9,169 nt of DNA from Candidatus Woesearchaeota archaeon (GTDB lineage Archaea; Nanobdellota; Nanobdellia; Woesearchaeales; JACQSR01). The stretch is taken from positions 1 to 9,169 of the forward strand of contig JAHFLI010000045.1 in the NCBI GenBank assembly GCA_023255615.1, read 5' to 3'. The position numbers and the translations under genes were made by a program. Under the pieces are notes generated by a model. It was not told where the DNA came from. It saw nothing but the letters and a program-made list of their open reading frames with translations, and did no database searches. Numbering within the stretch: position 1 is the first letter of the stretch; the number at the start of each line of letters is the position of its first letter. Positions 1 through 6,023 of the stretch are shown one piece after another.

Positions 1-367
1 CAACACAGGGAATGAGAAACGATAGAAAAGCATGCCACCAAAAGACGAGCAGAATGAACGAAAGAACAGACACATCACCTAAACGTATTGGATCTGGCCA
101 GGGAGGACTCCATAACACTTTAGTAATAAACGCTTCATACATTCCAAAGAGCATTCCGCCGAGATATACGGTTGGCAAGGAAGGTTTACCATGATAAAAG
201 ATAATGCTCAATAGCACAATGAGATGAAGAGCATAGAGTGGAAGAATAACAAATAAACCCCAAGAAGAAAAGAACGGATAACGAGTCGATCCTGAGATAA
301 CTTCTGCAAAAAAAGTAGAAAGAGCTCCGATGAGAATCCAAAACGTAATGCGATTGAAAAGCCCCAT
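1..367 (-). CDS. Multi-pass membrane protein, N-terminal part, cut by the window edge
   Basis: The minus strand is open from an ATG at 367-365 to the left edge, giving 122 residues with no stop, so the C-terminus lies outside the window. The translation is strongly hydrophobic, with four likely membrane helices near residues 8-24, 36-58, 66-86 and 100-122. Between helices 1 and 2 is the stretch AEVISGSTRYPFF, and after helix 3 is YEAFITKVLWSPPWPD. From memory, similar E-x-SGST and ITKVLWxPPW stretches recur in uncharacterised archaeal and bacterial membrane proteins, but I cannot name a family. The start is supported by a TATA-like box 23-31 nt upstream (390-398), which fits a leaderless transcript. 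The gene diverges from bud32. Short open frames on either strand here look like shadows. No function is assigned. Confidence 0.75.
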   Translation of the reverse strand, partial: MGLFNRITFWILIGALSTFFAEVISGSTRYPFFSSWGLFVILPLYALHLIVLLSIIFYHGKPSLPTVYLGGMLFGMYEAFITKVLWSPPWPDPIRLGDVSVLSFILLVFWWHAFLSFLIPCV

Positions 368-389
368 AACAGAATAGGTACAACCTTTC

Positions 390-398
390 TATAAAAAG
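390..398 (-). promoter_or_regulatory. TATA box for the 1-367 membrane protein
   Basis: The minus strand reads CTTTTTATA, ending 23 nt before the ATG at 367. That is the normal archaeal distance from TATA box to transcription start, so the message would start at or very near the ATG. Confidence 0.5.
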
Positions 399-411
399 AT
401 TTCTCCGTTAC

Positions 412-421
412 TTTTTTAAAA
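412..421 (+). promoter_or_regulatory. TATA-like box for bud32
   Basis: TTTTTTAAAA lies 21-30 nt upstream of the bud32 ATG at 442. With the box at 390-398 facing the other way, this makes a compact divergent promoter with no room for long leaders. No Shine-Dalgarno sequence is evident before the ATG. Confidence 0.45.
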
Positions 422-441
422 CAGAGGAAATCTACTGGAGC

Positions 442-1041
442 ATGGAACTCATTATTCAAGGAGCAGAAGCAAAACTCTTTAGAGATGGTGAAGTAGTCAT
501 TAAACAACGTATTAAAAAAAATTATCGCTTGGCCGAAATAGATACTAGATTGCGAAAATCACGCACAAAACGAGAAGAAAAAGTCTATCGAACTCTCAAT
601 GGAATCAACTTTCCCTGTCCACGATTAATTAATTCAGATGAAAAAGAAACACTAAAGATTGAATTTATCGATGGGCCAGTGTTGCGAGATATTCTTTCTG
701 ATAAAAATTTTAACGAATTATCCGAAGAAATTGGGCGAAAAATTGCTCGTCTTCATAACCAAGGCATCATTCATGGTGATTTAACGACCTCAAACATGAT
801 TCTCCGCAATGAAATTTATTTTATCGACTTTGGATTATCATTCTTTTCTCAAAAAATTGAGGACAAGGCAACAGATTTGCATTTGTTAAAGGAAGCGCTA
901 GAATCTACACACCCACTTGTGTGGGAAAAGAGTTTTGAGACGGTGTTGAAAGAATATAAAGAATTCGCCAAAGAAGGAAAAGAAATCATCGACAGATTAC
1001 AAAAAGTAGAAGAACGAGGAAGAAATAAAGCAAAAATATAA
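442..1041 (+). CDS. bud32: Kae1-associated kinase Bud32 (KEOPS complex)
   Basis: Bud32 is the small atypical kinase/ATPase of the KEOPS complex, which works with Kae1 to make the t6A37 modification on tRNAs reading ANN codons. The 199-residue length suits a stand-alone archaeal Bud32; there is no Kae1 fusion. Visible family marks are the N-terminal IIQGAEAKLF (4-13), the ATP-binding lysine K21 in VVIKQRIKKNYR, the RLRKSRTKREE segment (37-46), the catalytic loop HGDLTTSN (111-118, with D113 and N118), DFG (129-131), the KATDLHLLKEALESTHP block (142-158), and a basic C-terminal tail RGRNKAKI. Like other Bud32 proteins it lacks the large C-lobe of ordinary kinases. The ATG at 442 gives the normal family N-terminus and sits at leaderless distance from a TATA-like box. 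The gene converges on the thermosome gene with a single base between stops. Confidence 0.96.
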   Translation: MELIIQGAEAKLFRDGEVVIKQRIKKNYRLAEIDTRLRKSRTKREEKVYRTLNGINFPCPRLINSDEKETLKIEFIDGPVLRDILSDKNFNELSEEIGRKIARLHNQGIIHGDLTTSNMILRNEIYFIDFGLSFFSQKIEDKATDLHLLKEALESTHPLVWEKSFETVLKEYKEFAKEGKEIIDRLQKVEERGRNKAKI

Positions 1042-1042
1042 A

Positions 1043-2683
1043 CTACATTCCCATTCCTTCCATGCCACCCATTCCAGGTGGCATTTGAGGCATGCTATTC
1101 TTTGAGCTTCCGCCCGCGATAACATCATCAATTCTTAAAATCATCACGGCAACTTCAGCTGCAGAACTAACTGCTTGCGTTTTAATCTTTAATGGTTCTA
1201 TAACCCCTGCTTTCCAGGCATCAAAGACTTTTCCTGCGAAGACATCAACTCCGGCCCATTTTTGGCCTTTGTCGTGCGCAGATTTAAGCTCGGTAATGAT
1301 CTCAATAGGATCTAATCCTGAATTCTCGGCTAATGTTCGTGGAATGACTTCAATAGCCTCAGCAAATGCTTGTACGGCTAATTGTTCTCTTCCTGATAAT
1401 GATTCGGCATATTTTCTCAATCCCTTTGCTAATTCAATCTCTGGAGCTCCCGCACCCGCAACAATCTTTCCCGTTTTCAATGCAGCAGCTAAATCTCCGA
1501 TGGCATCATCTAATGCTCGTTTGACTTCATCAACCACATGTTCGGTACCGCCTCGGATTAAAATCGTAACTGCTTTGGGTAATTTACAATCTCTCACATA
1601 AGTCATTTCCTCATCGCCGACTTTTATTTCTTCGACAATGCCTGCGCTTCCTAAATCAGTTCCCGAGAGATCTTCTAAACTCGTCACAATTCTTCCGCCG
1701 GTTGCTCGCTCTAATGCTTCCATGTCAGTTTTCTTTACTCTTCTCGCAACATAAATGCCTTTCTTTGCAAAGAAATGTTGAGCTAAATCATCAACTCCTT
1801 TTTGACAGAACACAACAGTAGCTCCAGATTTTGCAACCTTTTCGACCATATTTCTGAGCATACGCTCTTCTTGATCCAGAAATTCTTGCAATTTGCTTGG
1901 ATCGGTAATTTGGATTTTTGCATCGGTTTCCGTGTTTTTTATCTCAACGGCAGAATCAAGCAACGCGATTTTCGCATTTTTTATTTGTCGTGGCATTCCT
2001 GAATGCACTCGTTCTTTGTCTAAGACAATGCCTTCAACGAGCTCAGTATCTTCAACACTGCCGCCAACTTTCTTTTCTAATTTGATATTCTCTTTATCAA
2101 TAACTATCTTTCCGTTTTCCTTTTCCATAATATGTTTAACTGCTTTGACACAAATCGCACTCAATTTATCCTTTGATGCTTCTGCGCCTTTCCCCGTCAT
2201 TGATGTTTCTGCAATGTTACTTAACATGACATCATCATTCTCTCCAATATTTTCTGCCATTTTATTCAGAATTTCTTGTGATTTTTCAGCAGCTGATCGA
2301 TATCCTCTCGCAATAACTGTTGGATGAATGTTTTTTTCCAACAATCCTTCAGCGTTTTTGAGTAATTCTCCTGCAATAACAACCGCAGTTGTCGTTCCAT
2401 CTCCCACTTCATCTTCTTGCGTTTTTGCAATCTCGACTAACATTTTTGCAGAGGGATGTTCAATCTGCATTTCTTCAAGAATAGTAACTCCATCGTTGGT
2501 AATCGTAACATCTCCCAACGAATCAACAATCATCTTATCCATTCCTTTTGGACCTAATGTTGTTCTAACAGTCTCTGCAACTAACTTCGCAGCCATAATA
2601 TTCATACGCTGCGCATTTCTTCCTTGGCTTCTCTGAGTTCCTTCTGGTAGAATAAATATCGGTTGTACTTGTGTATTTGCCAT
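1043..2683 (-). CDS. thsA: Thermosome subunit (group II chaperonin)
   Basis: This is a full-length thermosome subunit (546 residues), the cytosolic ATP-driven chaperonin that folds proteins inside a double ring with a built-in lid. Equatorial-domain nucleotide motifs are clear: TTLGPKGMDKMIVD (41-54), TITNDGVTIL (60-69) and DEVGDGTTTAVVIAGELL (91-108). The late equatorial motif GAGAPEIELAKGLRKYAES and the C-terminal AEVAVMILRIDDVIAGG are also present. The tail is rich in Gly and Met (PPGMGGMEGMGM), as is typical of these proteins. The ATG at 2683 gives the normal N-terminus. AGGGGG lies 11 nt upstream (2700-2695) as a weak Shine-Dalgarno candidate. Two TATA-like boxes and short inverted repeats lie further up, so this gene, unlike most here, seems to have a real leader. 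No second subunit is visible, so whether the ring is homo- or hetero-oligomeric is unknown. The subunit letter is a guess. Confidence 0.97.
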   Translation of the reverse strand: MANTQVQPIFILPEGTQRSQGRNAQRMNIMAAKLVAETVRTTLGPKGMDKMIVDSLGDVTITNDGVTILEEMQIEHPSAKMLVEIAKTQEDEVGDGTTTAVVIAGELLKNAEGLLEKNIHPTVIARGYRSAAEKSQEILNKMAENIGENDDVMLSNIAETSMTGKGAEASKDKLSAICVKAVKHIMEKENGKIVIDKENIKLEKKVGGSVEDTELVEGIVLDKERVHSGMPRQIKNAKIALLDSAVEIKNTETDAKIQITDPSKLQEFLDQEERMLRNMVEKVAKSGATVVFCQKGVDDLAQHFFAKKGIYVARRVKKTDMEALERATGGRIVTSLEDLSGTDLGSAGIVEEIKVGDEEMTYVRDCKLPKAVTILIRGGTEHVVDEVKRALDDAIGDLAAALKTGKIVAGAGAPEIELAKGLRKYAESLSGREQLAVQAFAEAIEVIPRTLAENSGLDPIEIITELKSAHDKGQKWAGVDVFAGKVFDAWKAGVIEPLKIKTQAVSSAAEVAVMILRIDDVIAGGSSKNSMPQMPPGMGGMEGMGM

Positions 2684-2726
2684 TTTGTTTCTTTCCCCCT
2701 TCTCTGTACTATTTTGGTGTCGTTAA

Positions 2727-2751
2727 CACTAGAATTTGTATATAACTAGTG
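2727..2751. promoter_or_regulatory. Inverted repeat around a thermosome TATA box, possible operator
   Basis: CACTAG (2727-2732) and CTAGTG (2746-2751) are perfect 6-bp inverted arms with 13 bp between them. The arm centres are 19 bp apart, close to two helical turns, as expected for a dimeric DNA-binding protein. The spacer holds the downstream TATA box, so a bound protein could block TBP. A second short palindrome, TAAC-G-GTTA (2763-2771), sits just upstream of the other TATA box. The regulatory role is inferred. Confidence 0.35.
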
Positions 2752-2760
2752 GTATATAAA
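2738..2760 (-). promoter_or_regulatory. Thermosome promoter with two TATA boxes
   Basis: Read on the minus strand, a canonical TTTATATA box lies at 2760-2753 and a second, TTATATAC, at 2745-2738. Using the usual 22-27 nt from box to start, the first would give a leader of about 45 nt and the second about 30 nt. Either would include the purine-rich AGGGGG before the ATG. The second box lies between the arms of an inverted repeat (2727-2751). Confidence 0.6.
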
Positions 2761-2819
2761 TCTAACGGTTATTTAGCTTTGGCTGTAAAGTACTGTTCGG
2801 CTATAAACTATAAAGAAGA

Positions 2820-2827
2820 TTTTATAA
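2820..2827 (+). promoter_or_regulatory. TATA box for the 2853 small membrane protein
   Basis: TTTTATAA lies 26-33 nt upstream of the ATG at 2853, compatible with a leaderless message. A tandem CTATAAA/CTATAAAG (2801-2815) just upstream is a weaker alternative. Confidence 0.45.
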
Positions 2828-2852
2828 GGATAATCATACTACATAGAATTTG

Positions 2853-3086
2853 ATGGTAGATAGTTATGTCATTTCAAAAAGAGAAGTAAAAATGATTATT
2901 CTTGCAGTTGCACTTTCAACCGTAATATCTAATATTGGACAACAGTTATATCTCACAGGAATTGCTAGTTACTCTGGATTAGATTATGTGATTGGATTAA
3001 TTGTCTATATGATCATTCTTTGTTTGATCACCGTTCCGTTTATTTTTCTCCTTTTTTGGTTCATGGGTTTTAAAACTGTACGATAA
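2853..3086 (+). CDS. Small two-helix membrane protein, unknown function
   Basis: This 77-residue protein has two likely membrane helices, near residues 13-33 and 45-70, joined by a short loop with LTGIASYSGLD. The N-terminus is short and charged (SKREVK) and the C-terminus ends in basic FKTVR. I chose the ATG at 2853 over the in-frame TTG three bases upstream, because ATG is the better codon and the TATA box at 2820-2827 is at leaderless distance. The gene diverges from the thermosome gene, and a pyrimidine-rich tract follows its stop. I do not recognise the family. Its place beside a chaperonin promoter need not mean a shared function. Confidence 0.65.
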   Translation: MVDSYVISKREVKMIILAVALSTVISNIGQQLYLTGIASYSGLDYVIGLIVYMIILCLITVPFIFLLFWFMGFKTVR

Positions 3087-3104
3087 TTCTTTTTCCTTGT
3101 TCTT
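3087..3104 (+). terminator. Pyrimidine-rich tract, likely terminator
   Basis: Immediately after the TAA of the 2853 gene the plus strand is almost all pyrimidine, with runs of five and two T. Archaeal RNA polymerase terminates at U-rich tracts without needing a hairpin, so this tract is a good candidate. Confidence 0.5.
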
Positions 3105-3120
3105 ACTCAGAGATTACATC

Positions 3121-3126
3121 AAAAAA
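3121..3126 (-). terminator. T6 tract after the 3128-4007 gene
   Basis: Read on the minus strand, the TGA at 3130-3128 is followed at once by A and six T. This suits a U-tract terminator. With the plus-strand tract at 3087-3104 it separates two convergent genes. Confidence 0.4.
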
Positions 3127-3127
3127 T

Positions 3128-3706
3128 TCACGCATTTCGAAACGGAACTGTTCTGTATTTACCGATCACTCTTTTTAGTGGAAGTAAAGGTACTCCGTCA
3201 TATTGCGGTACTCTTGCATGAAGTAGATTAGAATCTTCTGCATTCCACGCGAGTGTTTGATGAGGCTGCCATCGATGAGTATAAGACGATGGTACATTGT
3301 GTGCCACCGTAAGAAAATCTTGGACAAGAGGAAACCGTTGAAAAGCGTCAACAATATACGAATACATTGTAAATCTGTTTGCTCTCACGATAGCCCCAGT
3401 TGTCTGTTCATGCCCAATAACTGTATATTCATCCGTGAGTTCATTCTGGTCATTTCGTCTTAAAAGCTCATAAAACGCTCGACTCGCTGCTCTGAGAAAC
3501 CATAATGGCTTCTTACGACGTGGAGAATACGGAGCTCCAGCAAAAAAATAATTAAAAAATTCGACTCGTGGATCTGAATGGGCTGAAGGAAGACGATAAT
3601 CATCAGGGAGCTGTGCAATAAAAGATGGAAGATGTGTTCTCAAATGCGCAACAACATCATCTAAGGTAGCAAATAAAGTAACAGGTTGTTTTTCAAAAAA
3701 AAACAT
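3128..3706 (-). CDS. Unknown protein, C-terminal part of a probably split gene
   Basis: The open frame could begin at GTG 3712 or ATG 3706 and ends at TGA 3130-3128; I list the ATG. The protein is rich in Phe, Tyr, Arg, His and Pro, has no membrane helix, and contains DDVVAHLRTHLPSF near its start and RRKKPLWFLRAASRAFYELL in the middle. I recognise no family. It overlaps the 3693-4007 frame, and the shift falls exactly in a run of nine T (minus strand, 3703-3695). Removing one T would join the frames into 292 residues, reading SSEDVFF then EKQPVTLFATLDD. No good Shine-Dalgarno sequence precedes this ATG; the nearest GTGA is only 2 nt away. It is therefore more likely the second half of one gene than an independent one. 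Confidence 0.6.
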   Translation of the reverse strand: MFFFEKQPVTLFATLDDVVAHLRTHLPSFIAQLPDDYRLPSAHSDPRVEFFNYFFAGAPYSPRRKKPLWFLRAASRAFYELLRRNDQNELTDEYTVIGHEQTTGAIVRANRFTMYSYIVDAFQRFPLVQDFLTVAHNVPSSYTHRWQPHQTLAWNAEDSNLLHARVPQYDGVPLLPLKRVIGKYRTVPFRNA

Positions 3707-4007
3707 CTTCACTACTCAGACTTATGAATCCATCATGTACTCGATCATTATGCCAGAAAAGATAAGGGTAATCACTTAAGTCAGGTGCTCTTTCACTAAA
3801 CAAAAAAGTGCCTTCAGGATTAAAAGTAATTATTTTGTTCGCATCACCTTCAAACAGAGCAATTCTGAATGTGCGCATCATATCAGGAAAACTTTCAACA
3901 GGATTTTGACGAACACGTCTATCGTTTCCATTCGGTTCTTCCACAGAGTCGAGAATTTTCACTCTAATCCCCAAATCTTCAGTTAAATCCATTAAATCAA
4001 CGCGCAT
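3693..4007 (-). CDS. Unknown protein, N-terminal part of a probably split gene
   Basis: The frame runs from ATG 4007 to TGA 3695-3693, 104 residues. It has a well-placed TATA box 22-29 nt upstream, so this half carries the promoter. The sequence looks like a soluble domain, with stretches such as FNPEGTFLFSERAPDLSD (62-79) and PYLFWHNDRVHDGFISL (81-97). I do not recognise it. It ends within a run of nine T, where a one-base loss would carry translation on into the 3128-3706 frame. It is either a frameshifted gene, an assembly error, or a gene using slippage at the T run. Two separate translationally coupled genes are a less likely reading. Confidence 0.6.
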   Translation of the reverse strand: MRVDLMDLTEDLGIRVKILDSVEEPNGNDRRVRQNPVESFPDMMRTFRIALFEGDANKIITFNPEGTFLFSERAPDLSDYPYLFWHNDRVHDGFISLSSEDVFF

Positions 4008-4028
4008 TAACTACTAACGAGAAATTAC

Positions 4029-4036
4029 TTATAAAA
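4029..4036 (-). promoter_or_regulatory. TATA box for the 3128-4007 gene
   Basis: The minus strand reads TTTTATAA, 22-29 nt upstream of the ATG at 4007. It lies just beyond the end of the reductase gene, in the short gap 4008-4045. Confidence 0.55.
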
Positions 4037-4045
4037 TTGTCGTAA

Positions 4046-4843
4046 CTAATCTAATCCAATATTCTCAACAAACCTTATCTCATCATTCTCCATCTCAAAA
4101 TCCATCTCCAAATCTAATTTCATATGATCTGGATCCGTCGTTCCTGTCAATGGAATCATACCAACCTGTTGAGCAAACCGAAAGATAATTTGTGCAGATG
4201 TTTTCTGGTATTTGTCTGCAATGGGTTTGAGTAAAGGGAGAACAAATCGATTTGCAGTGAGAAGAGAAAATCCTTGATAAATAATTCCATTCTTTTTGCA
4301 AAACTCACGAATCTCTTTATCCCAGCCGAGTTGCGCAAAGCATCTGTTCTGCACAAAGGTAGGTTTAACTGTTGCTTCTTCGAAAAGCATTTGTAATTGA
4401 TCAATATTCACATTACTCACACCTAAATGTTTCGTCAATTCTTCTGTATGAATAGCTTCCATTTCCTTCCAGACAAGAACATCATCGTCCGATAATCCAG
4501 GATGAACAGATGGGCCATGCAATAGATAGGAATCAATGTAATCAACCCGTAAATGTTCTAGAGACTTCTGAAATGATTGACGAACTTGAGTAGAAACATC
4601 GGCATCAGCATCGTACGGCAACCGATAATCCTGACCATCAATAAATGTAAATTTGGTCTGAATAAATAATTCCTCGCGCTTTAATCTTGCAGAAGCAATT
4701 GCGTTGCCAACTCCTTCTTCAAAATAATGTTTTCGTTGATTTGCCGTATCAATCGCGCGAAATCCAGCCTCGAGTGCAGTCGTAACAAGAGATTCAGTTC
4801 GATCTTCTTTCCATGCAGTGCCATAAATGAGTGGAATATCCAT
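4046..4843 (-). CDS. Aldo/keto reductase family protein
   Basis: This is a complete 265-residue aldo/keto reductase, a cytosolic TIM-barrel enzyme that normally reduces aldehydes or ketones with NADPH. All four catalytic residues can be placed: D32 and Y40 in AIDTANQRKHYFEE, K64 in FIQTKFT, and H109 in SYLLHGPS. Further marks are GVSNVN (141-146), YQGFSLLTAN (189-198) and the C-terminal cofactor-binding PLTGTTDPDHM (231-241). The Asp-to-Tyr spacing is eight residues rather than the common five, giving the DTAxQxKHY variant seen in a subset of the family. The substrate cannot be read from sequence. It starts 11 nt after the DUF2283 stop and has no TATA box of its own at the usual distance, so it is probably the last gene of the 5512-to-4046 operon. 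Confidence 0.93.
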   Translation of the reverse strand: MDIPLIYGTAWKEDRTESLVTTALEAGFRAIDTANQRKHYFEEGVGNAIASARLKREELFIQTKFTFIDGQDYRLPYDADADVSTQVRQSFQKSLEHLRVDYIDSYLLHGPSVHPGLSDDDVLVWKEMEAIHTEELTKHLGVSNVNIDQLQMLFEEATVKPTFVQNRCFAQLGWDKEIREFCKKNGIIYQGFSLLTANRFVLPLLKPIADKYQKTSAQIIFRFAQQVGMIPLTGTTDPDHMKLDLEMDFEMENDEIRFVENIGLD

Positions 4844-4854
4844 AAGAGTTAAAC

Positions 4855-5187
4855 TTAACTCAACATCGGTTCTTCCAAAGGAACGGCAATCGTTGCAGGA
4901 ATCTCCTTGTCAGAATACTTCATCACCAGAGAAATAATAATTCCATTCGGTTTCTTCACCACATTAAAAGAAGCATCTTCAATACCACTGACTATTTCAC
5001 CCTTCATGAACGGCTTGAGAAACTGCGACGCATTAAAAAGCTCGAGACCTCGTATTTTTCCGCTAGTTGAAACATCCAACACCAAATCGCCAACATCAAT
5101 ATTCCCTTTGAATTGTTCATCAGAAGTATATCCTTTGTGAATCACAAGAATATCATTTTCCTTATCATAAGAGATCATTTTCGCCAT
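4855..5187 (-). CDS. DUF2283-family protein, possible antitoxin
   Basis: This 110-residue protein has the DUF2283 pattern: an N-terminal YDKENDILVIHKG (7-19), then VGDLVLDVSTSGKIRGLELF (32-51) followed by NASQFL. A second half ends in a strand leading to IPATIAVPLEEP (96-107), as in longer archaeal members. The start follows the preceding stop after one base and has a strong GGTGA Shine-Dalgarno sequence 9 nt upstream, so it is translated as an internal operon gene. From memory, DUF2283 proteins are often encoded beside DUF4258-type proteins and such pairs have been proposed as toxin-antitoxin modules. The upstream neighbour fits that pattern. The antitoxin role is inferred from neighbourhood only. 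Confidence 0.85.
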   Translation of the reverse strand: MAKMISYDKENDILVIHKGYTSDEQFKGNIDVGDLVLDVSTSGKIRGLELFNASQFLKPFMKGEIVSGIEDASFNVVKKPNGIIISLVMKYSDKEIPATIAVPLEEPMLS

Positions 5188-5188
5188 A

Positions 5189-5512
5189 TTAACCCTTCAC
5201 CATGTTACGCCAATTTCTATATCTCATAATATAAGTGATTATATAAACCTTGCCGTCAGATTTGAATATAATCGGAATTCGTAATGTTCTTATATTGCTT
5301 AATTTGAAATGCAGACAGTAGATAATATCTCCATATTTTCCTTTTTCTTGATAAACATAAACAAGTGTATCTGGTTGAAGTATATGATTGATGACTTCTT
5401 CTTTATTTCCGCTTCGTAACACAACTTGCTGAGAGAAATGAGGCTCATTAAAAATAATATCCTCTCTTTTTATTGTTCGAAGTTTATTTTTTATTTCATC
5501 AACGTCATTCAT
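5189..5512 (-). CDS. DUF4258-like small protein, possible toxin
   Basis: This 107-residue protein is the first gene of the operon. It has a short helix, then IIFNEPHFSQQVVLRSGNKE (19-38) with H25, then INHILQPDTLVYVYQEK (41-57), and then strand-like segments HFKLSNIRTLRIPIIF (68-83) and VYIITYIMRYRNW (89-101). That order resembles DUF4258-like proteins, and the adjoining DUF2283 gene supports it. The start is ATG 5512; a TATA box ends 23 nt upstream, so the message is probably leaderless. The pair has the tight one-base spacing typical of toxin-antitoxin operons. Toxicity is not shown by the sequence. A non-toxic accessory role is equally possible. Confidence 0.7.
   Translation of the reverse strand: MNDVDEIKNKLRTIKREDIIFNEPHFSQQVVLRSGNKEEVINHILQPDTLVYVYQEKGKYGDIIYCLHFKLSNIRTLRIPIIFKSDGKVYIITYIMRYRNWRNMVKG
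5197..5201 (-). promoter_or_regulatory. Shine-Dalgarno site of the DUF2283 gene
   Basis: GGTGA on the minus strand lies 9 nt before the ATG at 5187 and inside the end of the preceding gene. It shows that internal operon genes here use Shine-Dalgarno initiation although first genes look leaderless. Confidence 0.65.
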
Positions 5513-5534
5513 ATAATCTGGAAGGAAATAACAG

Positions 5535-5544
5535 TTTATAAAAT
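5535..5544 (-). promoter_or_regulatory. TATA box for the DUF4258/DUF2283/reductase operon
   Basis: The minus strand reads ATTTTATAAA, 23-32 nt upstream of the ATG at 5512. It is the only well-placed box for the three-gene operon. Confidence 0.55.
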
Positions 5545-5592
5545 AGCACCAAAAGATTTTCGGAATCTAAAAATTATAAAGAGTATGAACAT

Positions 5593-5618
5593 CGTCGGAA
5601 ATCTTCCGGAAAAAGACG
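5593..5618. repeat. Nested inverted repeats between divergent genes
   Basis: Outer arms CGTC (5593-5596) and GACG (5615-5618) flank CGGAA-ATC-TTCCG (5596-5608) and the perfect palindrome TTCCGGAA (5604-5611). The two inner palindromes share TTCCG. The block lies about 7 bp before the TATA-like box of the 5656 gene, where a regulator could bind. The role is inferred. Confidence 0.35.
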
Positions 5619-5625
5619 GATAAAC

Positions 5626-5633
5626 TTTATTAA
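5626..5633 (+). promoter_or_regulatory. TATA-like box for the small membrane pair
   Basis: TTTATTAA lies 23-30 nt upstream of the ATG at 5656. AAGGAG overlaps its end (5632-5637) but is about 18 nt from the ATG, too far for a normal Shine-Dalgarno site. Confidence 0.45.
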
Positions 5634-5655
5634 GGAGAACATCTTTTCATATCCT

Positions 5656-5844
5656 ATGACAGATTATGCAGATAAAGTGTTTGAAAAGATGGGATTTAAT
5701 GGATCGAGCATTAAGGCGATGAAGTTCGTTATTGGCTCTGCCCTTATTGCGTTTTCTCTTTCACGGTATACAACAGACCAACAGTTAATGCCGTTTTTTG
5801 GCTTTTTAGTTGGTGCATACCTGATCATTGATGCAATGCAATAA
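5656..5844 (+). CDS. Small two-helix membrane protein, first of a coupled pair
   Basis: This 62-residue protein starts with a charged, possibly amphipathic segment (TDYADKVFEKMGFNG). Two likely membrane helices follow near residues 21-37 and 44-61, linked by RYTTDQQ. Its TAA shares its last base with the ATG of the next gene (TAATG at 5842-5846), so the two are translationally coupled. A TATA-like box stands at leaderless distance. I recognise no family. The tight coupling suggests two partners in one membrane complex, which is an inference. Confidence 0.65.
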   Translation: MTDYADKVFEKMGFNGSSIKAMKFVIGSALIAFSLSRYTTDQQLMPFFGFLVGAYLIIDAMQ

Positions 5845-6011
5845 TGGAAAATCTCACGAAAAATGTCCTTGATTTAGAACATAGCGAATTACTTGGTAAA
5901 GGATTAACCATGCTTTCTCTTGGAGTTGGTATCCAGATTTCCTTACTATTCGATAACCCGTTCAAAAACATCAATTCTGGAATAATTTTCATATTCTTTC
6001 TGACGTCATAG
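5844..6011 (+). CDS. Tiny membrane protein, second of a coupled pair
   Basis: This gene begins at ATG 5844-5846, overlapping the preceding stop, and ends at TAG 6009-6011, giving 55 residues. It has a charged N-terminus (ENLTKNVLDLEHSELLGKG), one clear membrane helix near residues 21-36 (LTMLSLGVGIQISLLF), a short polar link (DNPFKNINS) and a second, very short hydrophobic end (GIIFIFFLTS). The second segment is brief for a full helix, so the C-terminus may be truncated or only dip into the membrane. The overlap with its neighbour is the main evidence that it is real. No homologue is recognised. Confidence 0.55.
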   Translation: MENLTKNVLDLEHSELLGKGLTMLSLGVGIQISLLFDNPFKNINSGIIFIFFLTS

Positions 6012-6023
6012 TAATGATAAAAG

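Noticed and set aside
12..194. Plus-strand 60-codon frame at the left edge
   Set aside because: It is antisense to a strongly hydrophobic, well-started membrane protein frame, has no promoter or ribosome site, and its composition is not protein-like.
186..507. Two minus-strand frames rich in Phe, Leu and Ser between the edge gene and bud32
   Set aside because: They overlap the clear bud32 start and the membrane protein frame and span the divergent promoter; they look like shadows of AT-rich DNA.
1092..2636. Several plus-strand frames opposite the thermosome gene
   Set aside because: All lie within the highly conserved chaperonin coding region and have Ser/Ile/Phe-rich shadow composition.
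2684..2852. Search for a tRNA or small RNA in the widest intergenic gap
   Set aside because: No cloverleaf or strong fold was seen; the gap is explained by two divergent promoters.
4095..4404. Minus-strand frames inside the aldo/keto reductase
   Set aside because: They are out-of-frame copies of a gene whose catalytic tetrad is intact.
6001..6008. TGACGTCA perfect palindrome
   Set aside because: It lies inside the last codons of the 55-residue gene and is a single 8-bp match without a partner site.
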